A stretch of 64,000 nucleotides of DNA from Gammaproteobacteria bacterium. GTDB taxonomy: Bacteria > Pseudomonadota > Gammaproteobacteria > Pseudomonadales > Porticoccaceae. Below, piece after piece: positions 26,855 through 35,784 of this stretch. The notes under the pieces are model-generated. The model had not been told where the DNA came from and did not search any database. It saw only the letters and a program-made list of their open reading frames with translations. Both the position numbers and the translations under genes were made by a program. The DNA lies in contig JADJET010000009.1 of the NCBI GenBank assembly GCA_016708925.1, positions 1 through 64,000 of the forward strand. The letters run 5' to 3'. How positions within the stretch are numbered: position 1 is the first letter of the stretch; every line of letters begins with the position of its first letter.

Positions 26855-27261
26855 TGGCGCCGTCCGGACAGACCTTCAGCGCCAAACCGCTGTTTGCCGC
26901 GTTGCTGAACGCCGGATTGAAATTTGGTGAGCGCAATATTTTCCACAGTTACGCCGAAGACGTATCCGGCAATGGGCAACCCGGGTCCCTGTTCAGCGTC
27001 GCCAACGCCCTCAAGCCCGGCGCGTTCGAAGGTTCCCTGCACGACTTCAGTACCCCCGGCGTCGCATTTTTCATGCTGATCAACGATCTGCCGGAGCCGC
27101 TGGCTGTATTCGACGCCATGCTGAGCGCCGCCCAGGCGGTGGCAAGAGAACTCGATGCCGAGCTCAGGGATGAACAGCGTGCCACGCTGACGCGCAACGG
27201 CATCGCGCACTACCGGCAGCGCATTCTCGATTACAGCCGCCGGCACGGTCTTTCGGGCTGA
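26830..27261 (+). CDS. zipA: ZipA C-terminal FtsZ-binding domain (second part of split zipA)
   Basis: The 143 residues match the ZipA FtsZ-binding domain: VVIHLMAPSGQTFSAKPLFA, LLNAGLKFGERNIFHSY, LFSVANALKPGAFEG, TPGVAFFMLINDLPEPLAVF and the terminal YRQRILDYSRRH. The ATG at 26830 overlaps the first part by 25 bp. If the split is real, this domain could be translated alone by coupling, but it would lack a membrane anchor. Its stop is 5 bp before the ligA start. Confidence 0.85.
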   Translation: MDAVVIHLMAPSGQTFSAKPLFAALLNAGLKFGERNIFHSYAEDVSGNGQPGSLFSVANALKPGAFEGSLHDFSTPGVAFFMLINDLPEPLAVFDAMLSAAQAVARELDAELRDEQRATLTRNGIAHYRQRILDYSRRHGLSG

Positions 27262-27266
27262 TCGCC

Positions 27267-29303
27267 GTGCCGGATGCGGCGGCGCCCCCGGAGCTCGCAC
27301 GGGAAGCGGAATTGCTGCGCGTACAGCTCCACCATCACAACATCTGCTACTACGTCGAAGACAATCCGCGCATCAGCGATGCGGAATACGACAGTCTGCT
27401 GCGCCGACTGCAGGACATCGAAAATCGTCACCCCGATCTGCGCACCGCTGATTCACCGACCCAGCGGGTAGGCGCGACGCCGCTCGCCGCGTTCGCGCCG
27501 GTGCGGCATGCCGTGCCCATGCTCTCCCTCGACAATGCTTTCGGCGCGGAAGAGTTGCGGGATTTCGACCGTCGGGTGCGCGAACGCCTCGGCCTCGATA
27601 CTTCCCCGGACTATGTGTGCGAGCCGAAATTCGATGGCCTCGCGGTCAGTCTGCGCTATCAGGACGGCGTCTTCGTTCGTGGCGCCACTCGGGGCGACGG
27701 CGAAACCGGCGAAGACATCAGCGCCAATCTGCGTACTCTGGCTTCGATTCCCCTGCGGCTCGCCGGCGCGGCCGTGCCGCCGGTGCTGGAGGTGCGCGGC
27801 GAGGTGTACATGCCGTTGCGGGGCTTCGCGGAGCTGAACGCGCGCGCCGAAAAATCCGGGGAAAAGACTTTCGTGAATCCCCGCAATGCCGCTGCGGGCA
27901 GCTTGCGCCAACTGGATTCGCGCATCACCGCGACCCGGCCGTTGCGGTTCTGCGCGTACGGGCTCGGCCAGGTCGAGGGCAGGGAGGAGCCCGACACCCA
28001 GGCGGAAATGCTGGCCCGTTTGCGGACGTGGGGTTTTCCCGTGAGCCCGCTGTTGACGGTGGCGGCGACGCTGGATGAAGTCATCGCTTATTTCGAGCGC
28101 CTTGGCGCCCTGCGTGCCGGGCTGGATTACGCCATCGACGGCGCGGTCATCAAGGTCAACTGTCTCGACTTCCAGCGTCAACTCGGCTTTGTGGCGCGTG
28201 CCCCGCGCGCGATGATCGCCTGCAAATTTCCCGCGGAAGAAGCCACCACGACTCTGCTCGACGTGGAGTTTCAGGTCGGACGCACGGGGGTGTTGACACC
28301 GGTGGCGCGGCTGCGACCGGTGTTTGTGGGTGGCGTGACGGTCGCCAACGCAACCTTGCACAACGCCGACGAGATCGCCCGGCTGGATGCGCGGATCGGG
28401 GACACGCTGGTGGTGCGCCGCGCCGGCGATGTGATTCCCCAGGTGGTGCGCGTGGTCGGCGAACTGCGACCGCCGCAGGCGCGCGCCATCGTGTTTCCCG
28501 ACGCCTGTCCCGTGTGTCAATCACCGCTGGAGCGGACGCCCGGTGAAGCCGCCGTGCGTTGCACGGGCGGCCTGGTGTGCCGTGCCCAGCGCCGGGAGTC
28601 CATCCGGCATTTCGCCAGTCGCGGGGCGCTCGATATCGAAGGGCTCGGGGACAAGATCATCGAACAACTGGTGGACCGCGACCTGGTGACGACGGTGGCC
28701 GATCTGTACCGGCTCGAACGCGCCCAGCTCGCGGGCCTCGACCGCATGGCGGAAAAATCGGCGGACAATCTGCTCGCGGCCATCGCGCGCTCGCGGGAAA
28801 CGACCTTGCCGCGGTTTCTGTTCGCGCTGGGCATCCGCGAGGTGGGTCAGGCGACGGCGCGGGCGCTGGCCCGGCATTTCGGGACCCTGGATGCGCTGGC
28901 GGCGGCGGATGTCGAACAGTTGTTGCAGGTGCGCGACGTGGGTCCGGTGGTCGCGGAACATGTGGCGGGCTTTTTCGCCAATGCGGACAACCGCGCCGTG
29001 GTGGCGGCGCTGCGCGCGGCGGGCGTGGACTGGCCGGAGCAGCCGGTCGAGGTCTCTGCGTTGCCGCTGGCGGGCCAGACCTGGGTGCTGACCGGAACTC
29101 TGGAACACCTGCCCCGGGATCAGGCCCGGGAACGCCTGGAGGCCCTGGGCGCCACCGTCGCCGGCAGTGTTTCCGCACGTACCCACACCGTGGTGGCGGG
29201 CGCCAAGGCGGGTTCGAAGCTCGAACGCGCGCGTGCGCTGGGCGTGCGGGTCCTCGACGAAGCGGAGTTTATGGCCTTGCTGCAATACAATACCGGCAAT
29301 TGA
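27267..29303 (+). CDS. ligA: NAD+-dependent DNA ligase LigA
   Basis: The 678-residue protein begins at GTG 27267. Domain Ia (YYVEDNPRISDAEYDSLLRRL) is followed by the adenylation motif CEPKFDGLAV with Lys121. The nucleotidyltransferase motifs are ATRGDGETGEDIS and RGEVYMPLRGF. The OB fold includes VGRTGVLTPVARL. The zinc finger is CPVCQSPLERTPGEAAVRC with VCRAQ. HhH repeats and a C-terminal BRCT (TWVLTGTLEHLPRDQARERL) complete it. It seals nicks in DNA replication and repair. The smc-zipA-ligA order is a conserved gammaproteobacterial block. Confidence 0.97.
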   Translation: MPDAAAPPELAREAELLRVQLHHHNICYYVEDNPRISDAEYDSLLRRLQDIENRHPDLRTADSPTQRVGATPLAAFAPVRHAVPMLSLDNAFGAEELRDFDRRVRERLGLDTSPDYVCEPKFDGLAVSLRYQDGVFVRGATRGDGETGEDISANLRTLASIPLRLAGAAVPPVLEVRGEVYMPLRGFAELNARAEKSGEKTFVNPRNAAAGSLRQLDSRITATRPLRFCAYGLGQVEGREEPDTQAEMLARLRTWGFPVSPLLTVAATLDEVIAYFERLGALRAGLDYAIDGAVIKVNCLDFQRQLGFVARAPRAMIACKFPAEEATTTLLDVEFQVGRTGVLTPVARLRPVFVGGVTVANATLHNADEIARLDARIGDTLVVRRAGDVIPQVVRVVGELRPPQARAIVFPDACPVCQSPLERTPGEAAVRCTGGLVCRAQRRESIRHFASRGALDIEGLGDKIIEQLVDRDLVTTVADLYRLERAQLAGLDRMAEKSADNLLAAIARSRETTLPRFLFALGIREVGQATARALARHFGTLDALAAADVEQLLQVRDVGPVVAEHVAGFFANADNRAVVAALRAAGVDWPEQPVEVSALPLAGQTWVLTGTLEHLPRDQARERLEALGATVAGSVSARTHTVVAGAKAGSKLERARALGVRVLDEAEFMALLQYNTGN

Positions 29304-29402
29304 CGGTATCCCCTGGCAGCGCGAGGCGTCGCTGCGATTGATCCGCCGGGCTGCTGGCGAAATGCCCGATGACGGGCACACAAAATCGATTGGAGAGCGG
29401 GA

Positions 29403-29816
29403 TTGGACGGCGAGACGGTGGTGTACGGCTGCATCAAGGATTGCGTGCCGAGTCGCGAGGCGGAAGAGCGGCTGCGGATCAATCGCAGCGTGATCGAAGA
29501 ATTGCCGCCACTTGAGTCCTGGCCGCTGATCTCCCGCGAGATGTTCGGTTGCCCCGCGCGTTCGCTGCTGCTCAATGGCCCGCACACCGAGGTCGTGCAT
29601 TTCGGCGCCGCCTACCAGGGCATCGAATACGAGTGGGAACTGTGGCTGCGGGAATTCGAAGCCGTGCTGGCCCGTATGTACTGGGTATCGGCGACCGTGC
29701 ACCTCGAAACCGAGCTTGCCGGCACGCACTCCTTTCACTGGGACAGCGCCGGCGACTGCCATCGTCCGGGTGGCACCGCGCCGCGCGTGCGCTGCGAGTG
29801 GAGTCACGAATCCTGA
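29403..29816 (+). CDS. Conserved-looking hypothetical protein downstream of ligA
   Basis: It has 137 residues and starts at TTG 29403, preceded by GGAGAGCGGG as Shine-Dalgarno. The composition is that of a folded cytoplasmic protein: GCIKDCVPSREAEERLRINR, ELPPLESWPLISREMFGCPA, HFGAAYQGIEYEWELWLREF and the end WDSAGDCHRPGG. I do not recognise a family and see no catalytic motif. The ELWLREFEAVLARMYW part looks like a protein-interaction surface. It lies in the same direction as ligA and the following MFS gene, so it may belong to that transcript. Confidence 0.6.
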   Translation: MDGETVVYGCIKDCVPSREAEERLRINRSVIEELPPLESWPLISREMFGCPARSLLLNGPHTEVVHFGAAYQGIEYEWELWLREFEAVLARMYWVSATVHLETELAGTHSFHWDSAGDCHRPGGTAPRVRCEWSHES

Positions 29817-29879
29817 GCTGTCTCGGTCAGTCTCTGCCGGGTCGCGCGTCGCCGGGCCTGAACGCGCAGGGCCATCGCA

Positions 29880-31101
29880 GTGCCTGATCCCGCGCGTCCG
29901 GAGCGTTTTCGCTGGTACCTCGCCGGCGTTGGCACGGGTGCCGTCGCGATGGGGCTGCAGGTGGTGTTGTTTCCCTGGGTGCTGGTCGGGGTGCTGCACG
30001 AGACCCCTTCCCGGGTCGGCTTGGCCCAGACTGCGGTGCTGGTTCCCAGTCTGCTGCTGATCCTGCTGGGCGGCGCGATTTCCGATAACCGCCATCTCGG
30101 CACCTATGTGCGGCGCCTGTTCCTGCTCTATGTATTGCCGTGCGGCGTGCTGCTGTGGGCCGCGTTGACCGCGCGGCTCGACTACCCGTTGCTGATGCTG
30201 TTCGGTGTGTGTTACGGCACCATCACCGCCTTCGTGCAGCCGGCGCGGGAAGGTCTGTTGCCGCAGGTCTATGCCGGCAACATCCAGCAGTCGGTGGCGC
30301 AATCCACCTTTGTGCAGTTTGCGGCCCAGAGCCTGGGCATCGTCGCCGCCGGGCAGTTCGACCGCATCGGCTTGCCGCTGCTGCTGCTGTTTCAGATGGC
30401 GATGTTCGTGATCGCCGGGAACCTGTTTCGCCGCGCGCAGCCGGCCCATGAAGGTTTGCAGACGGGACGGCGCCGCGAGCCGCTGGGCGTGGCGTCCGGT
30501 TTCGCGACGGTGTGGCGTCTGCCGGGGCTGCGCGCGCTGATGGCGGTGGTCAGCATCACCGGCTTTTTCGGCTTCGGCGCTTATCTGGTGGCGATTCCGC
30601 TGCTGGTCCGCGAGATCTACCACGGCGGTGCCGGGCTCTTTTCCGCAGTGCAATTGTGTTTCACGCTCGGCGTGTTGAGCGCGAACCTGCGCTTCATGCG
30701 CCGCGGCGCATCCTGCCGCTGGCCAGTCGCCGGCGCTGATTGCGAGTCTGTTTGGCCGGGGTATCGTGCTGGCGGTGCTGGCGCTGCATCTGCCGCTGTG
30801 GGCGCTGTTTCCGGCGGTGGTGGTGTGGGGCATGTTCTCCGGCATGGCCATCACCCTGGGCCGGGTGCTCACCCACACCCAGGCGCCGGATTCCCATCGT
30901 TCCCGCGTGGTATCGATCTACCAGTTGGCCTTCTTCGGCACCGCGCCCCTGGGCGCCTGGCTGACGGGGCAGATGATCGCCGGATTTGGCGTGCTGCCGG
31001 CGCTGGCGGCGCTGGGCGGCTGCACCCTTGTCGCGTCCGCGCTCGCAACCCTTACGCCGGTGTGGCGAGCAGGCTCCGAAAGGCGATCAGCGCCGCCGTG
31101 A
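29880..31101 (+). pseudogene. MFS transporter (two frame changes in the middle)
   Basis: Starting at GTG 29880, the first frame encodes about seven TM helices (VAMGLQVVLFPWVLVGVLHE, VLVPSLLLILLGGAISDNRH, with the MFS loop DNRHLGTYVRR). Near 30695-30722 two single-base changes are needed to pass from RFMRRG through ILPLAS to SPALIASLFGRG. After that the C-terminal helices are in another frame (VLAVLALHLPLWALFPAVVV, QLAFFGTAPLGAWLTGQMIA). With correction the protein is a 12-helix EntS-like exporter of about 405 residues. The substrate is unknown. Its 3' end overlaps the convergent rlmB by 50 bp. Confidence 0.8.
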
Positions 31102-31820
31102 CCGCGACGTTAAGCGATTCCACGCCGTTGGCCATGGGGATGCGCACGCGGCGTTGGGCGAGTGCCGACACTGCCGGGGATACGCCCTCGGTCTCGTTGC
31201 CCAGTACATAGACCACCGCACCTTCGGGTCGGTAAGCGCACAGGTCCGTGGGCGCATCGGCGGCCAGCACGACGACCTCGACACCCCGGGGCCGCGAGTT
31301 CCGCAAGCGCATCGGCAAGCGTTCGCGCAGCGCCACAGGGGCAGCGAAACAGGGTGCCCGCGCTGGCCTTGATGACCAGCGGTGACAGGGGCGCGCAGCC
31401 CTGGCGCGGCAGCAGCAGACCATCCAGGGGACTCGCGCAGATGGTGCGCACGATCATGCCCAGGTTCTGGGGGTTGGTGACGCGATCCAGGGCGAGCAGT
31501 CGCAGCGGCGGTGCGCCGGATAGCGGCAGATCGCGGTAGTCGGCGTGGCGGGGACAGTCCACGTCTGCGGCAACGCCCTGGTCCTGGCGCCCGTTCTTCG
31601 AAATCCGCGCCAGTTCTTCGCGGCTGTGGTGGCGGACATCGACACCGCGGGCTTGTGCCAGCGCAAGCAGCTCGGCAACAGCGCCATCCGGTCGGTTGCT
31701 CTTCGCCAGATGCAGCCGGTGTACGGACAGGTGGGGGTCGCGCAGTGCTTCGAGGACCGGGTTGCGACCGTAGACGGTAATGAATCTGGCGTAGAACTGC
31801 TTCTTTTCCTGGTAATCCAC
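31052..31820 (-). pseudogene. rlmB: 23S rRNA (guanosine-2251-2'-O)-methyltransferase RlmB-like (single frameshift)
   Basis: I start at the GTG at 31820 (DYQEKKQFYARFITVYGRNP). The substrate-binding N-domain and SPOUT motifs ALDRVTNPQNLGMIVRT and SPLVIKASAGTLFR follow. After ALAELAAPG near 31285 the frame slips. Removing one G from a GGGG run restores VEVVVLAADAP, then VYVLGNETEGVSPAVSAL and IPMANGVESLNVAVTAAL, ending at 31052. These are the catalytic knot motifs of TrmH/RlmB. Corrected length is about 255 residues, normal for RlmB. It methylates the peptidyl-transferase loop of 23S rRNA. It follows pdxJ by 11 bp. Confidence 0.8.
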
Positions 31821-31831
31821 GCGGCGTCTGC

Positions 31832-32581
31832 TCAGTCCAGACACTGGCGGTAGGCCGTCACGGCGCGGGACAGGCCCATGGCGAGGGCATCCACGATCAG
31901 GGCATGGCCGATGGAGACTTCGAGCAGCTGCGGCAGCGCGGCGGCAAAGCCGGGCAGATTGTCCAGATTGAGGTCGTGCCCGGCGTTGACGCCGAGTCCG
32001 AGCGCGGCGGCGCGCGCCGCGGCCTGTCGATAGGGCAGGAGCGCGGTGCTCCCCATGCCTTCAAGACAGGCGGCGGCGTAGGGACCGGTATAGAGCTCGA
32101 TGCGCGCTGCGCCGAGGGCCGCGGCGCGCTCGATCTGCGCCGGCTCCGGGTCCATGAACAAGCTGACGCGCACCCCCCAGGCCCTGAGTTGCGCGATGAC
32201 CGGCGCCAGCGCCGCGCCGTCGCGGGCGAGGTCGAAGCCGTGATCGGAGGTGAGCTGATTCGCCCCGTCGGGCACCAGCGTGCACTGCTGCGGGCGGGTC
32301 TCCGCCACCAGGGCCAGCAGCCCGGGATAACCGCCGCCGGCGGGCGCGAAGGGATTGCCTTCGATATTGAATTCGCGACCCGGGTGAGTTGCCACCAGCG
32401 CGGCCAGGGCGCGCACGTCGTCGGGTCGAATATGGCGCTGGTCGGGGCGCGGATGCACCGTGATCCCCGCCGCGCCCGCCGCCAGGCACACCGCCCCGTG
32501 CGCCACCACATCGGGGTAATTGCCGGGTCGGGAGTTGCGCAGCAGCGCGATCTTGTTCAGGTTGACGCTGAGGGCTGTCAC
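31832..32581 (-). CDS. pdxJ: Pyridoxine 5'-phosphate synthase PdxJ
   Basis: The 249-residue protein has the PdxJ hallmarks: SVNLNKIALLRNSRPGNYPD with the catalytic-site Asn/Arg, GITVHPRPDQRHIRPDDVRA, FNIEGNP, CTLVPD, VSLFMDPEP, IELYTGPYA, GLGVNAGHDLNL and the final LLEVSIGHALIVDALAMGL. It is a TIM barrel that condenses 1-deoxyxylulose phosphate and 3-amino-1-hydroxyacetone phosphate in vitamin B6 synthesis. It sits upstream of rlmB and 7 bp after the cyclophilin gene on the same strand. Confidence 0.96.
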   Translation of the reverse strand: MTALSVNLNKIALLRNSRPGNYPDVVAHGAVCLAAGAAGITVHPRPDQRHIRPDDVRALAALVATHPGREFNIEGNPFAPAGGGYPGLLALVAETRPQQCTLVPDGANQLTSDHGFDLARDGAALAPVIAQLRAWGVRVSLFMDPEPAQIERAAALGAARIELYTGPYAAACLEGMGSTALLPYRQAAARAAALGLGVNAGHDLNLDNLPGFAAALPQLLEVSIGHALIVDALAMGLSRAVTAYRQCLD

Positions 32582-32588
32582 CGCCGCG

Positions 32589-33191
32589 CTAGATCCGCTT
32601 CGCCTTGATGATCAGGATGGGTTCGCGGGGTGCCTGTGCGAACGCGCCGCCCTTGTTGGCGGTCGGCGCCGCGCCGATGCGATCCAGCACGTCCTCGCCC
32701 TGCACGATGTGGCCAAACACCGTGTAGCCGGGTGTGTCGCCTTTGGCGTTGAGGGAGTCGTTGTCCTTGAGGTTGAAATAGAACTGGGCGGAGGCGCTGT
32801 CCGGATCGGGTTTGCGCGCCATGGCGATGGTGCCGCGCGCGTTACCCAGACCGCCGACAGATTCGTTCTTGACAGTGGCGCGGGTCGGGCGCTCGCTGCC
32901 ATCCGCGGCGTAGCCGCCGCCCTGGGCGACGAACCCGGCGATGACGCGGTGGAACTGGAGGCCATCGTAGAAGCCGCTGTCGACGTACTGGAGAAAGTTC
33001 GCCACCGTCGCCGGCGCGCGCTCGGCATCCAGCTCCACCCGCAGATCGCCAACGCTGGTATGCAGCTCGACCACGGGCTTGTCAGCGGGAGCCGCGCTCG
33101 CCGCCGGAGCGGCCAGACCGACGCTGGTTAACGCGATCAGTGCCAGGGTTTTCAGGATCGGTCTTTTCTGAGCAAATGTTTTCAGTTCCAT
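32589..33191 (-). CDS. Periplasmic cyclophilin-type peptidyl-prolyl isomerase
   Basis: The 200-residue protein has a signal peptide (LKTLALIALTSVGLAAPAAS) cleaved near residue 33. The cyclophilin core follows: VELHTSVGDLRVELDAERAP, FLQYVDSGFYDGLQFHRVI with the catalytic Phe-His-Arg, FVAQGGGY, GTIAMARKPDPDSASAQFYF, and YTVFGHIVQGEDVLDRI. It corresponds to PpiA-like foldases acting on proline bonds in exported proteins. Its start overlaps the end of the SH3-domain gene. Confidence 0.93.
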   Translation of the reverse strand: MELKTFAQKRPILKTLALIALTSVGLAAPAASAAPADKPVVELHTSVGDLRVELDAERAPATVANFLQYVDSGFYDGLQFHRVIAGFVAQGGGYAADGSERPTRATVKNESVGGLGNARGTIAMARKPDPDSASAQFYFNLKDNDSLNAKGDTPGYTVFGHIVQGEDVLDRIGAAPTANKGGAFAQAPREPILIIKAKRI

Positions 33192-33906
33192 TCGGAGTAT
33201 CCCCGTCGTTTCGGTTTGAGCAGTGGCAGAACCATACCGAGAAAGGCGCCCAGTGCCACCAGCAATCCGCCGAAGATGAACCAGCGCTGGATGTCGTTGC
33301 TCTGGAGCTCTTCCTTGGTGGCATGGAGCACATCGATTTCGGATTGCAGAATCTTGTTGTGCGTCAGGAGCGCCTGATTTTGCGCGTACAGATCGCTGGC
33401 GTCGGCGGCATCACCGGTCGCCAGCGGGTCACCCCCGGGCGCCATCGATGCCGCCACCGCTGCGCCGTCGGTGGTTGCCGCCGGGTCGTCTTCGCCAGTC
33501 TCAGGTTTTCGGCCTGCAGGCGCTGCACCTCCTCGCGCAGGGCGGAGAGCTGTTCCCGCGCGATGGGTTCCGGCGTGAGATAACGGCTCGGCAGCCAGCC
33601 GGCGATGCCTTCGGCCACTTCGGCCCGGGTCCAGCCGTCAGCTGTTTCCAGGACCTTCACCGCCGCGCCGGAACGCATACCCTGACGGATGACACGACAA
33701 CTGCTGCAGGGTGTTTCGCGCAGGGGCACCACGATCTCATCGATGATGTAAGCGGTGTCCGCGCGCGCCAGACCGGGCGTCAGGACGGCGGCGCAGAGCA
33801 GGCCGCTCGCGATGCTCGCGATGAAGAGGCGGCCCGGACGCGGAAAATCCGGGCGGCAAAAGCCCGGTAGACGAAAGCCCGAACGGCGAACGGTTGCGGT
33901 TGGCAT
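33182..33906 (-). pseudogene. SH3-domain envelope protein, TIGR04211 type (single frameshift)
   Basis: The first frame begins with a signal-like segment (LFIASIASGLLCAAVLTPGLARA). An SH3b domain follows (AYIIDEIVVPLRETPCSSC, then VKVLETADGWTRAEVAEG, IAGWLPSRYL) and then a short coiled coil (QLSALREEVQRLQAENL). Near 33505 one base is missing. The adjoining frame then gives an acidic linker, a second coiled coil (QNQALLTHNKILQSEIDVL) and a C-terminal TM helix (FIFGGLLVALGAFLGMVLPL) with KPKRRGYSEW. This is the full layout of YgiM-like SH3 proteins. Function is unclear; it probably binds cell-wall peptides. Confidence 0.8.
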
Positions 33907-34205
33907 CAGGGCAAAACTCGCTTGAAAGGTTTGACGGTCACCGCAGCGTAGACGCCCGCGGTGATATAGGGATCTTCGGCGCCCCAGGCTTGCGCGGCAG
34001 CGAGGGACGGAAATTCGGCGATCACGATGCTGCCGGTAAACCCGGCGGCGCCCGGGTTATCCGCGTCGACGGCCGGAGTCGGCCCCGCCACCAGCAACCG
34101 GCCGGCCGCTTTAAGCGCTTCCAGTCGCGCCAGATGCGCGGGGCGAGCCTGGAGCCGGGCGGTCAGGCTGTCAGGGATGTCCTCGCATATGAACACGTAC
34201 CACAT
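33906..34205 (-). CDS. YciI family protein
   Basis: The product has 99 residues from ATG 34205. It begins MWYVFICEDIPDSLTARLQA, continues RPAHLARLEALKAAGRLLVA with the conserved His, then GPTPAVDADN and SIVIAEFPSLAAAQAWGAED, and ends VTVKPFKRVLP. This is a dimeric ferredoxin-like fold with a His-Asp pair, often of unknown reaction. It sits between the VC0807-type membrane protein and the SH3 gene in a leftward run. Confidence 0.9.
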   Translation of the reverse strand: MWYVFICEDIPDSLTARLQARPAHLARLEALKAAGRLLVAGPTPAVDADNPGAAGFTGSIVIAEFPSLAAAQAWGAEDPYITAGVYAAVTVKPFKRVLP

Positions 34206-34216
34206 GGAAGGGAGGC

Positions 34217-34939
34217 TCAACGCTGCGCCGGACCGGACTGCGTCCGCAGGAGATCCTCGAACGTCAGGCCGGTCAGGCGCGTGATGCAGCGAAACAGGTA
34301 GAACAGGGCGCCCATCATGACCAGCGTGGCGGGGAGAGCGATCACGGGATAGCTCAACGCGGTCAGCCGCCCCAGTTGCTCGTTGTATTCGAGACTGCCG
34401 GCGGTGGCTGTGACCACCGCGGTGGCCAGCGCGTAATTGAGCGCGGAGGAAAGAAAAAACGAACTCGCCACGATCCAGGACGCCCGCACCAGAGCGCGTT
34501 CGAAGGATGCGACTTCGCCCCGCGTCGTCAGTTCGGTGTGAATGCGCGCGGTATCGAGCACGGCGTCGTTGAGCAACAGGCTGCGCACCAGCGGCCAGCG
34601 GGTCTTCAGGGACAGTACGATGCCGATGCCGAGGAGTCCGGGTACGGCGGCTTCCTTGAGGGCCAGATAGTGCGGCGGCAACGCCAGCAGACTGATGCCG
34701 CCGGTCAGAGACACGCTGATCACGCCAATGATCGAGAACAGGTTGAATTTCCGGCGGCGGAAAAAATCCCAGACGCCATAGCCGATGGGAAAGGCGAGCG
34801 CCACGATCAGCCCCCAGGTGGTGCCCAGGGCGTCGGGGCCGCTCAACTTCATCAGTACCAACGAGGGCGCAACAATATTCAGCCCGAGATTCAGTAACAG
34901 GCTTTCGCGCGGTGGCGCGGGCACGGTCGTCGCGGTCAT
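34217..34939 (-). CDS. VC0807-family integral membrane protein
   Basis: This 240-residue protein has five or six hydrophobic segments (LNIVAPSLVLMKLSGPDALG, GLIVALAFPIGYGVWDFFRR, FSIIGVISVSLTGGISLLAL and two more near the C-terminus). FPIGYGVWDFFRRRKFN and LKEAAVPGLLGIGIVLSLKT are typical of the VC0807 family, whose function is unknown. It is followed 11 bp later by the YciI gene. It diverges from the YciO-like gene. Confidence 0.85.
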   Translation of the reverse strand: MTATTVPAPPRESLLLNLGLNIVAPSLVLMKLSGPDALGTTWGLIVALAFPIGYGVWDFFRRRKFNLFSIIGVISVSLTGGISLLALPPHYLALKEAAVPGLLGIGIVLSLKTRWPLVRSLLLNDAVLDTARIHTELTTRGEVASFERALVRASWIVASSFFLSSALNYALATAVVTATAGSLEYNEQLGRLTALSYPVIALPATLVMMGALFYLFRCITRLTGLTFEDLLRTQSGPAQR

Positions 34940-35076
34940 GGGGAAACGGGGTCCGGAAAGAGGTGGATTCTACCGGTTTGGTGAGTCGCGGCACAGGCGC
35001 GCCGGCTCGCATTTTTTGAAGGTCGGTCCTATAGTGCCGCGCGCAACCACCGGCGTGCCCGGCACCGGACGTAGTC

Positions 35077-35703
35077 ATGGTCGAAACCTTACATATCCAC
35101 CCCGACAACCCGCAGACGCGTCTCTTGAGCAAGGTGGCGGACATCGTGCGCAATGGTGGTCTGGTGGCGTATCCCACCGATTCGGCCTACGCGCTCGGCT
35201 GCCACCTCGGCGACAAGGACGCGGTGGATCGCATCCGCCGCATCCGCGAACTCGACAAGCACCACAATTTCACCCTGGTGTGCCGGGATCTGTCGGAGTT
35301 GGGCAACTACGCCAAGGTGGACAATCAGGTTTTTCGCCTGCTCAAGGCCCATACGCCGGGGCCTTACACGTTTATCCTCAACGCCACCTCGGAAGTCCCG
35401 CGTCGCTTGATGCACCCCAAGCGCAAGACCATCGGGCTGCGGGTGCCGGATAACGCGATCACCCAGGGTTTGCTGGCCGAACTGGGCGAACCCCTGATGA
35501 GCGTCACGCTGATCCTGCCCGGCGACGAATACCCACTGTCGGATCCGGACGACATCCGGGATCGGCTGGGTACGCGGATCGACGCGCTGGTCGACGGCGG
35601 CTACGGTTCGCTGGAACCCACCACCGTGATCGATCTGAGTGGCGCCGAGCCCCGGCTGCTGCGGCGCGGCATGGGCGATCCGGAGCCGTTCGGCTGCGCC
35701 TGA
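35077..35703 (+). CDS. YrdC/Sua5-domain protein, YciO type
   Basis: The 208-residue product has the YrdC signature: GGLVAYPTDSAYALGCHLGD, IRRIRELDKHHNFTLVCRDL, LLKAHTPGPYTFILNATSEV, PKRKTIGLRVPDNAI and a closing IDLSGAEPRLLRRGMGDPEP. YrdC proteins make threonylcarbamoyl-AMP for t6A tRNA modification. The YciO subgroup, to which the HHNFTLVC and LMHPKRKTIG wording points, is related but its role is less clear. It precedes scpA by about 80 bp in the same direction, a common gammaproteobacterial arrangement. Confidence 0.9.
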   Translation: MVETLHIHPDNPQTRLLSKVADIVRNGGLVAYPTDSAYALGCHLGDKDAVDRIRRIRELDKHHNFTLVCRDLSELGNYAKVDNQVFRLLKAHTPGPYTFILNATSEVPRRLMHPKRKTIGLRVPDNAITQGLLAELGEPLMSVTLILPGDEYPLSDPDDIRDRLGTRIDALVDGGYGSLEPTTVIDLSGAEPRLLRRGMGDPEPFGCA

Positions 35704-35784
35704 TGCCCGCTGCGGTCACCGCGGTCCGGGCAGCGTCCTATAATGGCCGCGCCATTACGGCCATCCATGGTTACCGGAGCTTCG

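Noticed and set aside
28521..30878. 785-residue minus-strand open frame opposite ligA and the MFS gene
   Set aside because: It is antisense to clear genes, rich in Arg/His/Gln/Ala, and lacks domains; a GC-rich shadow frame.
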